From Hypericum androsaemum (Eukaryota > Streptophyta > Magnoliopsida > Malpighiales > Hypericaceae): 64,000 nt of DNA. The notes under the pieces are model-generated. The model saw only the letters and a program-made list of their open reading frames with translations, was not told the DNA's origin and did no database searches. Below are positions 1-10,266 of the stretch, piece after piece (positions within the stretch are counted from its first letter, which is position 1; every line of letters begins with the position of its first letter). The stretch lies in assembly GCA_963995505.1 (NCBI GenBank), contig OZ023186.1, positions 1,488,001-1,552,000 on the forward strand. The letters run 5' to 3'. The position numbers and the translations under genes are program-made.

Positions 1-2461
1 CTTTGAATGGAATTGTATTGATCCAGACCACCTCCAGTGTAGGTGTGGGAGTCATACCCTGGTAAGATCTCTGTCGCATCTCTTTTGTGGTATAACAACC
101 TCCCACACTTGATCCCCATCTAATGTTATCATTTCTTTGATTGAACACTACTGAATGTAGCATCTCATGCAATAATTTACACACTTCTTCCTCCCAAGCT
201 CGAAGAGTCTGTCTCCAGGTCAAGTTCCAGGTACAATTTTGACCATCCCAAACACAACAGTCCCTCACTTTGGATGATTTCTGAAGTGAGATGGAAAATA
301 ATCTTTGGAAAGTCATATTCAAAGGGGCATCAACTAGCCATGAATCTGTCCAGAATAAAAAATATGTTCTATCACCAAGGCAAAGCTTACATTCTGTCAT
401 AAAATCTTGAGTTACTCTTGGATTGTTTCTTGCCATTGCCACAATATTTGACCAAGTCCCTGTCCTTAACGTTGATACAGGATAAGCCAATGACCTAGTT
501 GGGCAGTACTGGTGTATGCTTGCTATAGTTTTTACCCAAATTGAATTACCATTCACCATGAAATTCCACAACTATTTCCAGAGTAGACAATTATTCTTCA
601 GAGTGAGACTCTCCAGCCCAATGCCCCTAAACTCCTTTGGACTTACCACATTTTCCCATTTAACCAATGAGTTCTTCTTCATATCAATATTTCTGCACCA
701 TAGGAAGCATCTGATTTTCTTCTCAATCTCTCTTAGTACCCCTTTTAGAATCTTGTAAATAGATAAGAAATATATAGGTAGGGCACAAAGGACAGACCTG
801 ATCAGTGTGATTCTTCCTCCTAAAGACAGGAAGTTCCCTTTCCATAGCACCAATTTCTTCTCTATTGCATCAATGACAGGCTTCTAATAACACAATCTTC
901 TCATGTTACAACCTATCGGCAGTCCCAAGTACTTCAGTGGAAGTTTCTCCCAATTACAGCCCCATGTTTGCAAAACATAGTCCATATTTTCTTGCTCTAC
1001 ATTGACCGCGTACATAGTCGTCTTAGTCTTGTTTAGCTCCAGACTTGAAGCCAATCCGAAAACAAGAACAATATGATGCAGATTGCTGATGCTTACTTCA
1101 TAATTTGCAGAGAAAAGGAGCATATCATCTACATATTGCAGCAGATGATGCTGAACTCCTCCCGGAAGCTCAATCCCTTTAATAACATTCTGATTTGCTG
1201 CTTCTCTCAGAAGTACTTTGAGGCCTTCGACTACAATAATAAACAAGAAAGGCGAGAGTGGGTCTCCCTGTCTGAGCCCACGTTGATATTCAAACAGTTT
1301 AGTAGGACTACCATTAACAAGCACAGATGCACAGGCACTACGCACACATCTTCTTACCCAGGTGCGCCATTTCAAACCAAAACCCATTGCACTCATCACT
1401 GAATCCAAATAATCCCAGTCTAGGCAATCAAATGCCTTCCTGAAATCTAATTTGATAAGAACTCCTTCTTTTTTTGAATTTTTTAGATAATTCACAAGCT
1501 CACTTGCCACCATTATACAATCAGCAATTTGACGCCCCTTAATGAAAGCAGATTGCTCTTCACTTACCACTTCCTGAATTATATTCTTCATTCGCTCTGC
1601 CATTAGCTTCGTAATTATTTTGTACACGCTGCCCACCAAACTGATTGGCCTATAATTTGCCAATGATGGAGAACCAGGAACCTTTGGCACAAGAGTGATA
1701 TAAGAAGTTGCCATCTGTTTGTGCATTTTTCCTGTGCTAAAAAAGTTCACAACACAGCTTAGGATATCCTCTTTGAACACCTCCCAGTTGTCTTTGATAA
1801 AACTCATGTTGAAACCGTCAGGCCCTGGTGCCTTTTCACTACCACAACTCCAAATGGCATTTTTGACTTCCAACTCCGTAGGATCTACTTCTAGAGCAGC
1901 AACAAAATTGGCATCCAACTTCTTAAATAGGTGTGTAGCAATACGGGGATGATGTTTCATTGGATCTGTGAATTGCTTCCTGTAGAACTCATAAACTTCC
2001 TCCTTGATAACCTGAGGATCATATAAAACAACACCATTGACTTTGATGCTCCCAATTTGGTTGCTAGCTCTCCTATTAGAAGTACTTGAATCTTCATGTT
2101 TCGTCTGTGGGTTTGCCTTAGGTTTTGCTGCGTTTTGCGAGAATTTTGATGTAGAGATGAACAGCTTCTTTCTTCCCACAAGGTACCCATTCATAGGGTA
2201 AACCAGCCTTTCCACCTCCTTCTGGTTAACCCGGACGAAGCCGAAATACGTGTTCCTTTTCGATAACTTACTTGCCACATATGTGTCGATAACTTTGCAT
2301 CGCCTCTCAAAACAAGCTCTTAGATCTTGGTGTCGCCACTGAATAGGGAGGTTATCCACGAAAAGTATTTCAATCCTTGTTTCCTGTACGCTAGGAGCCG
2401 AGATGTGACCAGGTTCTACCATCCCTGCCACTGGCCCTTCCCACCGATGGAAGGAGGGCAC
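1..2461 (-). mobile_element. L1-type LINE (non-LTR retrotransposon), internally deleted, runs off the left edge
   Basis: Read on the minus strand from about 2461 down to 1, a single frame holds an RRM-like ORF1 domain, a LINE reverse transcriptase, and, after a nonsense codon at about 884, the connecting region with the typical LINE signature GGRITLIRSVL (about 800). A second nonsense codon lies near 572. The frame then continues toward position 1 with Trp/Cys-rich sequence typical of the zf-RVT C-terminus (my own translation). The apurinic endonuclease domain that should open ORF2 is missing. RRM-type ORF1 proteins are known from plant L1 lineages. The 5' end abuts steroleosin-derived sequence at about 2520. 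The copy is dead as it stands. Confidence 0.88.
884..2461 (-). CDS. In-frame RRM / reverse transcriptase fusion ORF of the LINE
   Basis: A 525-codon open frame. Residues about 31-105 form an RRM fold with RNP2 ILFVDNL (32-38) and RNP1 TYFGFVRV (71-78), as in plant L1 ORF1 proteins. A short Lys/Ser-rich stretch (111-135) follows. From about 136 the sequence is ORF2: APGPDGF (211-217), KLDFRKAFD (337-345), GLRQGDPLSP (395-404) and catalytic YVDD (443-446). ORF1 and ORF2 are normally separate, with an endonuclease at the start of ORF2. Here the deletion joins them in one frame, so the ORF is long but lacks endonuclease and ends early. It is probably a by-product of decay rather than a working protein. 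The start Met is the first in frame and unproven. Confidence 0.75.
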   Translation of the reverse strand: MPSFHRWEGPVAGMVEPGHISAPSVQETRIEILFVDNLPIQWRHQDLRACFERRCKVIDTYVASKLSKRNTYFGFVRVNQKEVERLVYPMNGYLVGRKKLFISTSKFSQNAAKPKANPQTKHEDSSTSNRRASNQIGSIKVNGVVLYDPQVIKEEVYEFYRKQFTDPMKHHPRIATHLFKKLDANFVAALEVDPTELEVKNAIWSCGSEKAPGPDGFNMSFIKDNWEVFKEDILSCVVNFFSTGKMHKQMATSYITLVPKVPGSPSLANYRPISLVGSVYKIITKLMAERMKNIIQEVVSEEQSAFIKGRQIADCIMVASELVNYLKNSKKEGVLIKLDFRKAFDCLDWDYLDSVMSAMGFGLKWRTWVRRCVRSACASVLVNGSPTKLFEYQRGLRQGDPLSPFLFIIVVEGLKVLLREAANQNVIKGIELPGGVQHHLLQYVDDMLLFSANYEVSISNLHHIVLVFGLASSLELNKTKTTMYAVNVEQENMDYVLQTWGCNWEKLPLKYLGLPIGCNMRRLCY

Positions 2462-2529
2462 CAGGCAGTGAAAACCTGTTTGTGGTTTTAGGTGGGGAGA
2501 GAACCTTAGACTAGTTCACCTCGTCTGAC

Positions 2530-2787
2530 TCTATAGTTGAAAATATTACATGAGAAGAATCAATGTTAACATATGTTTCGAGAAGTTCGTCCAAATTTGT
2601 GTTGACTTTGACTTCACCCGCGGTTGATGATCCCGGTGGATAAAGTAATGACTGACCTCTCCAATACCAGAAGATGCTCCGGTGATGAGTACGACTTTTT
2701 TGGCTACATCTTCCTTGGATGTGATCCGCTTCAAGTAGCTGACCAGCCTGAAAAGCAAATAGGGTGGAAACAAAAAAGGGAGAGTAA
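2530..2787 (-). pseudogene. Steroleosin / 11-beta-HSD-like gene fragment: 3' part of exon 1 plus start of intron 1
   Basis: Minus-strand translation of 2787-2657 gives FPPYLLFRLVSYLKR, then VVLITGASSGIGE, the N-terminal oil-body anchor and Rossmann TGxxxGIG nucleotide-binding motif of plant steroleosins (SDR family). Exon 1 ends after GIGE at 2657, followed by GTCAGT. The next 125 bp match intron 1 of the second copy near 28455-28575. The 5' end of the same exon lies at 7051-7102 beyond a copia insertion. Joined, exon 1 would be exactly 61 codons without a stop. No other exons remain here, since LINE sequence takes over below about 2520. Gene fragment, not a functional gene. Confidence 0.82.
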
Positions 2788-3020
2788 TGATAAGGATACC
2801 TGATCCTAGTCCACGATTCTCGTATTGCAGTTACCATCAGCCTCATCTCTTCAGCTGGTTCAAGAGTTATCTCTATCCTAATAGACTCGAGTTCAAATAT
2901 GAATATGTATCCATCTGTTGTACCTTATCATTATCTCTAGCATACATTTGAATAGCCGTAAACCTCTATATATTGTAATCAATTACTGCAATGAAATATA
3001 AGTGAATATCAAGTTCTTCA
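2788..3020 (+). repeat. 5' LTR of the copia element
   Basis: It begins TGATAAGG and ends TTCTTCA immediately before the primer-binding site, giving the expected TG...CA ends and about 233 bp. No second LTR was found, so length and ends rest on the PBS position and on the break in steroleosin homology. Confidence 0.65.
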
Positions 3021-3032
3021 TGGTATCAGAGC
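3021..3032 (+). other. Primer-binding site (tRNA-iMet type)
   Basis: TGGTATCAGAGC is the standard plant copia primer-binding site, complementary to the 3' end of initiator tRNA-Met, directly after the LTR. Confidence 0.9.
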
Positions 3033-3109
3033 TCTAAAATTGCTCTAAAGAGCCGTACCTGGGTCGTTCTCCCTGCCACCGAAAGCTATTCTTATCTTTT
3101 TCCACCACC

Positions 3110-4200
3110 ATGAACAACATGATTCTGATTCCCCAGTTTTCCCAAAAGCTTGATGCTGGGAATTATCTTCTCTGGAGGGCGTAGATAGAGCCCATGCTCC
3201 GAGGGCATAAACTCTTTCACCATGTTGAAGGCGACATGGCCCCGCCATCTCCTATGTTTGATGCTCCAATGACTCCTTCCTCTGATGGCAGTTCGATTGA
3301 TGCTGCATCTTCTCCCCAACTTCAACCTAACCCAGATTATACCGCCTGGTATGAGGAGGATCAGCGGATCCTGTCCTTGCTCGCCTTCTCTGTCTCAAGT
3401 GAGTTGCTTTCCCAGGTCGTCGGATGTAAGTCTGCTCGTGAGGTGTGGGAACGTCTTGCCCGCGTGTATGCCTCTCGCTCTCGCCCATAAATCAAGCTGC
3501 TGAAGTCATCTCTGTAAAGTATCTGAAAGGGTACAGATTCAATCGATTCCTATCTCCTTCGTGCGAAGATTCTGGTGGACCAACTGGCCGCTCTTGGCCA
3601 TTATGTTGATTCTGATGACCTAGTCGACTATGTGCTGAAAGGGCTCCCTGAGGAGTATTGCCCTTTTACCCAAAATGTCGAGGTGCGTATAGATCCCGTC
3701 TCCTTTGAGGATCTGCACTCACAATTGATTAGTGAAAAAATGAATCTCAAGCGGTTCGATGCAGCTGTGACAGACCTTGTTCCTTCTGCGAACCGGTGGA
3801 TGAGGTGGCACTCGAAATGGTGGCCGTGGGAACTCTCGTGGTGGTGGCGGCCGGTTCTCTCATGGCCGTGGTGGTGGCGGCTTCTTCTCTGATTCTGGCT
3901 ATGGCGGATCTTCCTCTGGCAATAATGGGCCTCGCATTTTGGGCCAAGGACCGCGTCTGGATCAGGGCCGTGGATCTCCTGGCCATTCTTCTTCGGGCAA
4001 TTACCGTTCTGCTCCTGGCAGTGGCAATTATCGTCCTGCCCCTGATGATATTCAATGCCACAATTATCGGGGCTATGGCCATCTTGCCCGTAATTGCTCT
4101 TCAGCACGTCATTCGGGTTGCTATTCTCTGTAGGTCCATTACACAACCTCACCACAGGACTCTCCATGGATACTGGACTCGGGCACGACACACCATTTAA
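3110..4200 (+). pseudogene. Degenerate copia gag
   Basis: The presumed start is the ATG at 3110. The reading gives KLDAGNYLLWR, a TAG at about 3182 where homologues have Gln, then a gag core with GCKSAREVWERLARVY before a stop at about 3488. A frameshifted continuation at 3575-3800 carries the DDLVDYVLKGLPEEY region. A Gly/Ser/Tyr-rich tail and a degenerate zinc-knuckle region follow to about 4130 in another frame. At least one nonsense codon and two frame changes are present. Confidence 0.75.
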
Positions 4201-7050
4201 CGTCGGATCTTGGTCAACTTGCTATTCACTCCGAGTACTCGGGGCCCGATAAAGTCACCTTTGGTAATGGCCAGACTTTACCTATTTCTTCTACTGGTCA
4301 TATGTCTTTCCCTTTGTCTGATTCTCGCATTGCCTTGTCCAATATTCTTCATGTTTCGCGAGCTAGTACTAATCTTGTTTCGTTAAGTGCTCTAACCCGT
4401 GACAATTCTATTATTGTTGAGTTTGTTGGTGATCAGTTTTTTGTCAAAGATCAGGTCTCGAAGATAATTCTTCATCACGGCCAGAGTAACAATGGTCTCT
4501 ACGCCTTCCTAGTCCCTCCTGGTGCACCTCGCAGTCATTTTGCTTCCTCCGTTCTGTCCCTAGATGTCTGGCATCAATGCCTCGATCATGCAGGCCTGGT
4601 CGCAGTCAAACATGCTCTTAGTTTTGAGTCTCTTCCATTTTCTAATAAATATTTGTTGAATGTGTGTCATGGGTGCAGTGTTGGCAAGATTCACAAGCTG
4701 CCATTTCCTCTGTCATCTTTTCAAGCATCGGGTCCCTTAGATTTAATATGTAGTGATGTCTGGGGACCCTTCCCTATTCGGTCTGTCGATGGATTCATTT
4801 ATTATGTTATCTTCTATGACCATTTCAGTAAATTTATTTGGTTATATTTTATGCGTCGTAAATCTGAGCTGCTTGCTATTTTCACCCAATTTCGTACTCA
4901 GGTGGAAAAATTCTTCGGCCGACCGATTAAGCAATCCCAATCAGATTGGGGTGGAGAATATCAACCGTTACAAAAATATTTTTTTGACCATGGCATCATT
5001 CATAGGGTTTCTTGCCCTTACACGCCTGAGCAAAATGGGTGTGCTGAACGAAAACATCGCCATGTCGTCGAAACTGGACTTGCCTTATTACATCATACTG
5101 CCATTCCATTAAAATATTAGTCACTCATTTTTGACTCTGCAGCATACCTTATTAATCGATTGCCGACACCTCTCCTGAATAACATATCTCCATATCATAA
5201 GCTATTTGGCGAGACACCCTCCCTGTCTCATTTACGCATAATTGGCTGCTTATGTTATCCTTGGCTTCGGCCCCTCACCAAAAATAAACTTGAGCCTCGT
5301 TCCTCACCGTGTGTTTTTCTTGGCTACAGCAAGCAGCATAAGGGTTATCGATGCTTAGATTTTGTTTCCTCTCGTATCCATATTTCTCGCCATGTCATTT
5401 TTGATGAGTCTCTTTTTCCCTTTCAGGATCCGACTTATGTGTCTACACGTGTCCCAAAATCTAGTATCCCCGAGTCCTTGTCGCCAGTGATGGATTCTGC
5501 CGGTCTGTCTCTCTTACAGACTCCTTCGACTCGACCCAATATGCAGCTTGCAGATCAGATTCTGCCAACTGGGCCTGGCCAGCCTACTCTGTCATCACGG
5601 CCCATTTTACCCATCCATCCAACATCCGGGTCTGATCTGGCCGATTCTCAGCTGCTTGGGCCCAAAATGACCCACCTGGACCCGATAGTCTTGGGCCTCC
5701 TTTGAATAATGACCCGCTGTCACCCCCTCCTTCATGTGGGCTGTCTGTTAAGTCTTCTGGCTCATCAACCATGAAGGTATATTCCAGGCATTCTAAAGCT
5801 GTTACAAAATAGAAGGCTACCTCCTCAATAGCTGATGTCGAAGCTGCACCAGTTATGCCTTCCTCTTCTCCTAAAGGCCATCTGATGCTTACTCGTTCAA
5901 AGGCTCGAGCGCAGCAACCTCAGGCGCATGTTATCACTGTACCACCTACTCCTACTTGCTACTCTAAAGCACTACATGATCCACATTGGAGACAGGCTAT
6001 GTCGGATGAAATTACAGCTCTCTTACACAATGGTACTTGGATTTTGGTACTACCTAATTCTCGATACAACGTGTTGGGCAACAAGTGGGTTTTTCAGATT
6101 AAGCAACATGCTGATGGCTCCATTGCTCGCTATAAGGCCTGACTAGTCGCAAAAGACTTTCAGCAACGACCGGAGTCGATTTTAATGAGACATTCAGCCC
6201 AATTATTAAGCCAACCACCGTCCGACTTATCTTATCTCTCGCTGTTGCTGGCAATTGGCCGATTCGCCAGCTTGATGTTTCAAATGCATTCTTGCACGAT
6301 TCATTGTCGGACCGGGTCTATATGCAACAGCCACCCGGATTCATTGATCCCAATCGTCCTCGACATGTTTGATGTCTGCTAAAGTCTCTCTATGGCTTAA
6401 AACAAGCACCCCGAGCTTGGTTTCATTATTTGCGGGATGCGCTACATTCATTTGGCTTTCGTGGATCACACACAGACACTTCATTATTTTTCTATCGTCA
6501 AGGATCGGTCTGCATCTTCGTATTGATATACGTTGATGATATTTTGGTCACGGGTAATGAAAATAAAGTGATGGCAGCGCTTCTCAACTTCCTGCAGTTC
6601 AAGTTTTCTCTTAAGGATCTTGGTTCTCTGAGTTATTTTCTTGGCCTGGAAGCTTCACGCACTTCCAAATGATTATTTTTGAATCAAGAAAAATATATTT
6701 CCGATATTATTAAAAAGGCGAAGATGGCCGACTGCAATCTGCTTGCTACTCCGGCTGCCATGGCTAATACCAACCCTCCCAAAGAAGATGATTGCGATAA
6801 TGAGCTTTATCGACAGGTGGTTGGTTCCCTTCAGTATCTCGGGGTCACGCGGCCTGAGATTGCGTACGCTGTCGGACGCGCTTCGTAGTTTATGCACAGC
6901 CCTACACCAGAGCATTGGGCAGCCGTTAAGCGCATCTTGCGCTATCTGCAAGGGACGTCTCACCACGGTCTTCTCCTTCGGCCATCCAAGGATTATTCCA
7001 TTTCTGATTATTCAGACGCTGATTGGGGCAGTTGTCCACTCGACCGACGG
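4201..7050 (+). pseudogene. Degenerate copia pol (protease, integrase, reverse transcriptase, partial RNase H)
   Basis: The integrase core lies at about 4560-5120, with a zinc-binding segment (LDVWHQCLDHAG, later HGCSVGK) and catalytic context SDWGGEY and CPYTPEQNG. The frame resumes at 5160 (LINRLP) after a TAG that replaces an expected Trp. RT begins with TRSKARAQQP and NKWVFQIKQHADGSI (about 5890-6140). YVDDILVTGNE lies at about 6530, and SYFLGLE with VGSLQYLGVTRPEIAYAVG at 6640-6880. Stops at about 6140, 6660 and 6886 fall where CGA, Gln or similar codons are expected. RNase H is cut off after its first beta strand at 7050. Confidence 0.85.
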
Positions 7051-7102
7051 TGAGCGTCGTTAGAAGGATCAATATGTTAAGAACACTGTGGACCAGATCC
7101 AT
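7051..7102 (-). pseudogene. Steroleosin-like exon 1, first 52 bp (start codon side)
   Basis: On the minus strand ATG at 7102-7100 begins MDLVHSVLNILILLTTL, the hydrophobic N-terminal anchor typical of plant steroleosins. It joins in frame to the rest of exon 1 at 2787-2657 if the copia element is removed. The second copy at 29292-29341 has the same segment without the start codon. Confidence 0.8.
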
Positions 7103-7854
7103 GGCCGAACCAGTTTTTGTGCAAGGTTTAATTAAGTTGACGAAAACACTAAATGGTTGAAAATAGAGAGGAAGAGCTAACTACCCCTCTATATGTTCTT
7201 AAAAAAAAAACTACCTCTCTATATTTAATACGCAAATATGTTTAGGCATCTTGGTTGTTAACTGGAGGATAACATATTTTAAAATTTGAGGTAATTGAGG
7301 TGATGCAACCTGGAGATCTAGTAAGCCTTATTCTGATTTGACTATTCTTTAGAGTTCGGGTTATGACAATGTTATTATATTAAAACATAATATATGAAGA
7401 ATTTTATCATCTAATCTAATGTGATTATGGCTGATTCAAACATGAATTAGAATAATTTCGTTCAAATATAACAATTATGACTAGGCTACTCATTATCAAC
7501 TTCTCATAGTCTGCTTGAAGTCTACTACTTCTAGACGATGTATATAGCAAGAACAACATTTTTGTCGAATAAAGTGGAGGGCCTATTAGTCTGAAAGGAC
7601 AATATCGCTGTCTTTATTTTAATCCGGACTGAACCTAAATTTCTTATCGCTTTGTTGTTATGAACCGGATCCAAAGTAGAAAGAGTCACGTGGTTGAGAT
7701 CCATAATCGGAGTGGGAGATTGTAAAATAGAAGGACCCGATAATAATAGCATGTGAGATGCACATGTTGCAAAACAAATGTTCTTGTGACAACTCAGGTG
7801 GTCTTCTTAAGCGTCCTAATATAGTACAGAAGAATTAGATCGAGGTCCTCATTA
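7103..7854. other. Intergenic, no gene seen
   Basis: AT-rich sequence upstream (on the minus strand) of the steroleosin fragment. Short open frames lack any recognisable domain. It may hold the old promoter of that gene. Confidence 0.5.
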
Positions 7855-7863
7855 GTCATTACA

Positions 7864-8315
7864 GGGAGTGGATTGAGAACGGAGTGAAGGGATCGATTCC
7901 GTACGGTTTGGAGTGAAAGGGAACCGCAGTGGCAAGCGTAGTTATGTGATAATGGCAAGTGCAGTTATGTGATAATGGCAAGCGCAGTTATGTGATAATG
8001 GCATGTGTATTTTTGACAGTGACAAGTCCCCGTTGATGATAATGGCGCGCGTAGTTTTTTTCATTTTGGTCCCCCATATTTTAGCATTTTTGCAAAAAGG
8101 TCACACTGGCATGCGCAGTTATGTGATAGTGGCATGCACAGTTATGTGATATTGGCATGCACAGTTATGTGATAATGGCATTTGTATCCGGCCTGCGTTT
8201 GTGCGTGGTTTTTTTCATTTTGATCCCCGTATTTTAGCGCATTTGCAAAAAAGTCCCCGCGTGTCTTCATTCCGAACGGTTCGGAATCTGAGCATTCCGT
8301 GCCCAATCCAGACCC
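7864..8315. mobile_element. Non-autonomous TIR element, Mutator-like (452 bp), copy 1
   Basis: Flanked by a perfect 9-bp direct repeat GTCATTACA at 7855-7863 and 8316-8324. The ends form a terminal inverted repeat: the left reads GGGAGTGGATTGAGAACGGA and the reverse complement of the right reads GGGTCTGGATTGGGCACGGA. The interior is non-coding and built from about 23-bp tandem units around AGTTATGTGATAATGGCA, in clusters near 7930-8000 and 8105-8180. A 9-bp duplication with TIRs is the mark of Mutator-like elements. No transposase is present. Confidence 0.85.
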
Positions 8316-8324
8316 GTCATTACA

Positions 8325-9470
8325 ACCCTCGTATTATTATATGGAAAAAATCACCGTCATTATTATGGGAACCACCATGGGTGTAAATATTAAGATATAT
8401 TGATAAAGAAATTTTACTCACCAAAAAACAATTAGATCGGACGAGAACACCAAGGTGTTGTAGTTGAGAGTGGATCAGATCTCAGTTATCAATTTAAAGT
8501 TCTTTGTAAAAATACATTTTTACTCTATGACATTATTAGGGCCTGAACTCTGAATTTTCTTAAATTTGTCAACGATTTGTACCGATAGTTACTGTCCTTT
8601 AGCTTATCAATTTAAAATAACTCGAGAAATTTCCTGATCTTCCTAATTTTGAATGATCTTTTACTCCCTTGAATTTATTTCCGTTTATCAGTATTGTGAC
8701 AATCGTAAAATTGCTCTCCGGATTTCGAAATATTGCTCATCTCCCAGATGGAAAGCGCTGGACATTGCTTAACCCGGACTCAAAGCAAAGGAAGCAGTCC
8801 AGATGCTGTCCAAGATGGATGATTAAGCGTGTAGATCAAGGTTTAAGCTAGATGGGAAGTCTAATTAGCCCACATTTAAGTGTGACGTATATAAATAGAG
8901 AGTAGTTGACTGGTAACATGGCCACATCCTTCTCATGTTCTTGTACCGCCCAGTATCTGGATGGTTAATAGATCGACAAATTTAAGTTCGAGTTAGGTTA
9001 ATTCCAAAAGAATAACATTATTCTAATAAATAATTAACTTTTATTTTTTTATTTCTCGAACTCCCCAGACATTTTGGTTACCTATGGGTTTTCCTTTTCA
9101 TGCTTGTATCATGTGGCCAATGACCTGCGAGGCACTTCCCACCTAATTATGGGTCCTAATTTATTGTTAAGCGTTATAAATCTAGCTAACAAACAAATTC
9201 CCACACCAGAAACTATAAAACAATTGCTCGCCAATTTAATAAGAAGTTTGTTTTTAGTGATTTGCATTCCTGATTGATCCCCTAAGGTGAAATGACCACC
9301 AGCGCCCTCAAATTCGTGTAATTCTAGTTCACCGGCCGTGCGCCGATATCCAGTCGGATCAAATTACAAAAAATAGTAAAATTATTTCTACTAAATTTTA
9401 TTTAGCCAACTTATATTCTGTCCATCTCAATTAACAGGAAATTTGTCCCCAAAAAGAAAACATATATATT
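8325..9470. other. Intergenic, no gene seen
   Basis: AT-rich sequence between two copies of the same TIR family. The longest open frames (about 60-67 codons) show no family resemblance. I see nothing I can name. Confidence 0.5.
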
Positions 9471-9479
9471 GGCAAAAGG

Positions 9480-9783
9480 GGCTGCATTGGGTACGGAATG
9501 TCCCCATTCCAAATGGTTTGGAGTGAAGGACAAGCGGAGTTTTTTTGCAAAAATGTGAAATCACAGGGACCAAAATGAAAAAAGCTACGCGGACCAGTAT
9601 GACATAATAGGACATGCTAGTATCGCAAACACGGAAAATACACTGGCCAGTATGACATAACGGGGCATGCCAGTATTACATAAAAGGCATGTTCGGTATC
9701 ACATAACTGGGCATGTCATCGCGATCCCTTTCACTCCAAACTGTTCGGAATCATTTTTTTCACTTCGTACCCAATCCAAAACC
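9480..9783. mobile_element. Non-autonomous TIR element, Mutator-like (304 bp), copy 2, inverted interior
   Basis: Same family as 7864-8315. The ends are GGCTGCATTGGGTACGGA and, from the right on the other strand, GGTTTTGGATTGGGTACG. Flanking 9-mers GGCAAAAGG (9471-9479) and GGCAAAAAG (9784-9792) match at 8 of 9. The interior has the same ATGTGATA-type units, here as TATGACATAA/CACATAAC, on the opposite strand relative to copy 1. Confidence 0.75.
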
Positions 9784-10090
9784 GGCAAAAAGAACAGTAG
9801 GAAACAAATCCCATAATAATTTATTAACTAATCATTTTTGTAGGTAAAGTGGCAAATCCATTTGGCTCCCCACAGAAAACAGTCAAAACACCGCTCTTCT
9901 CTCAAGCAAGGACAAATCGGTCATTTCCTCCCCAACCCAGCCCAGCCGTTTCCAAAAGCTAAACTTCAAAAATAAAATAAAAAATAACGCTCCCCCGAAA
10001 CCTGATCTAGCATCTCAACCGTTGAAACTACCCGATCCAACGGCATCCGATGGCTCTCACCAAAATAGGAGGGAAACGCCCAAAGCCGTC

Positions 10091-10130
10091 CACTCCACTC
10101 CACTCCACTCCACCTCACCATTTATATATA
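10091..10130 (+). promoter_or_regulatory. Beta-tubulin core promoter
   Basis: A pyrimidine-rich tract of CACTC repeats (10091-10120) is followed directly by TTTATATATA (10121-10130), a good TATA box. It lies about 135 bp upstream of the putative leader-intron donor. This fits a strongly expressed tubulin gene. Confidence 0.65.
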
Positions 10131-10266
10131 CTTAATAAGCCACGCTTTTCTCCTCGCAATTCCACAATAATCTCCTAACTTCACTACACTGCCTTTTGTA
10201 CTCTCCTCTACTCCGATCGGCCCTCGTTTCCCCGCCGGCCGGTCGCCGATCTTTCCTTCCTCTCCG

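Larger units (their letters stand above)
2788..7050 (+). mobile_element. Ty1/copia LTR retrotransposon, 3'-truncated, inserted into steroleosin exon 1
   Basis: Order on the plus strand: 5' LTR, initiator-Met PBS, gag, protease region, integrase, reverse transcriptase and the start of RNase H, which fixes it as Ty1/copia. It stops within RNase H just after SDADWGS (about 7015-7035). There is no 3' LTR or polypurine tract, and steroleosin sequence resumes at 7051. Many nonsense codons and frameshifts make it dead. It lies antisense to the interrupted exon. The paralogous empty site is at about 29292, where the same exon is uninterrupted. TGA is shared by both junctions (2788 and 7051), so the exact ends are uncertain by about 3 bp. 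Confidence 0.9.

Noticed and set aside
3628..4191. Minus-strand His/Ser-rich frame (187 codons) as a gene
   Set aside because: It is the antisense of the Gly/Ser/Tyr-rich gag tail of the copia element.
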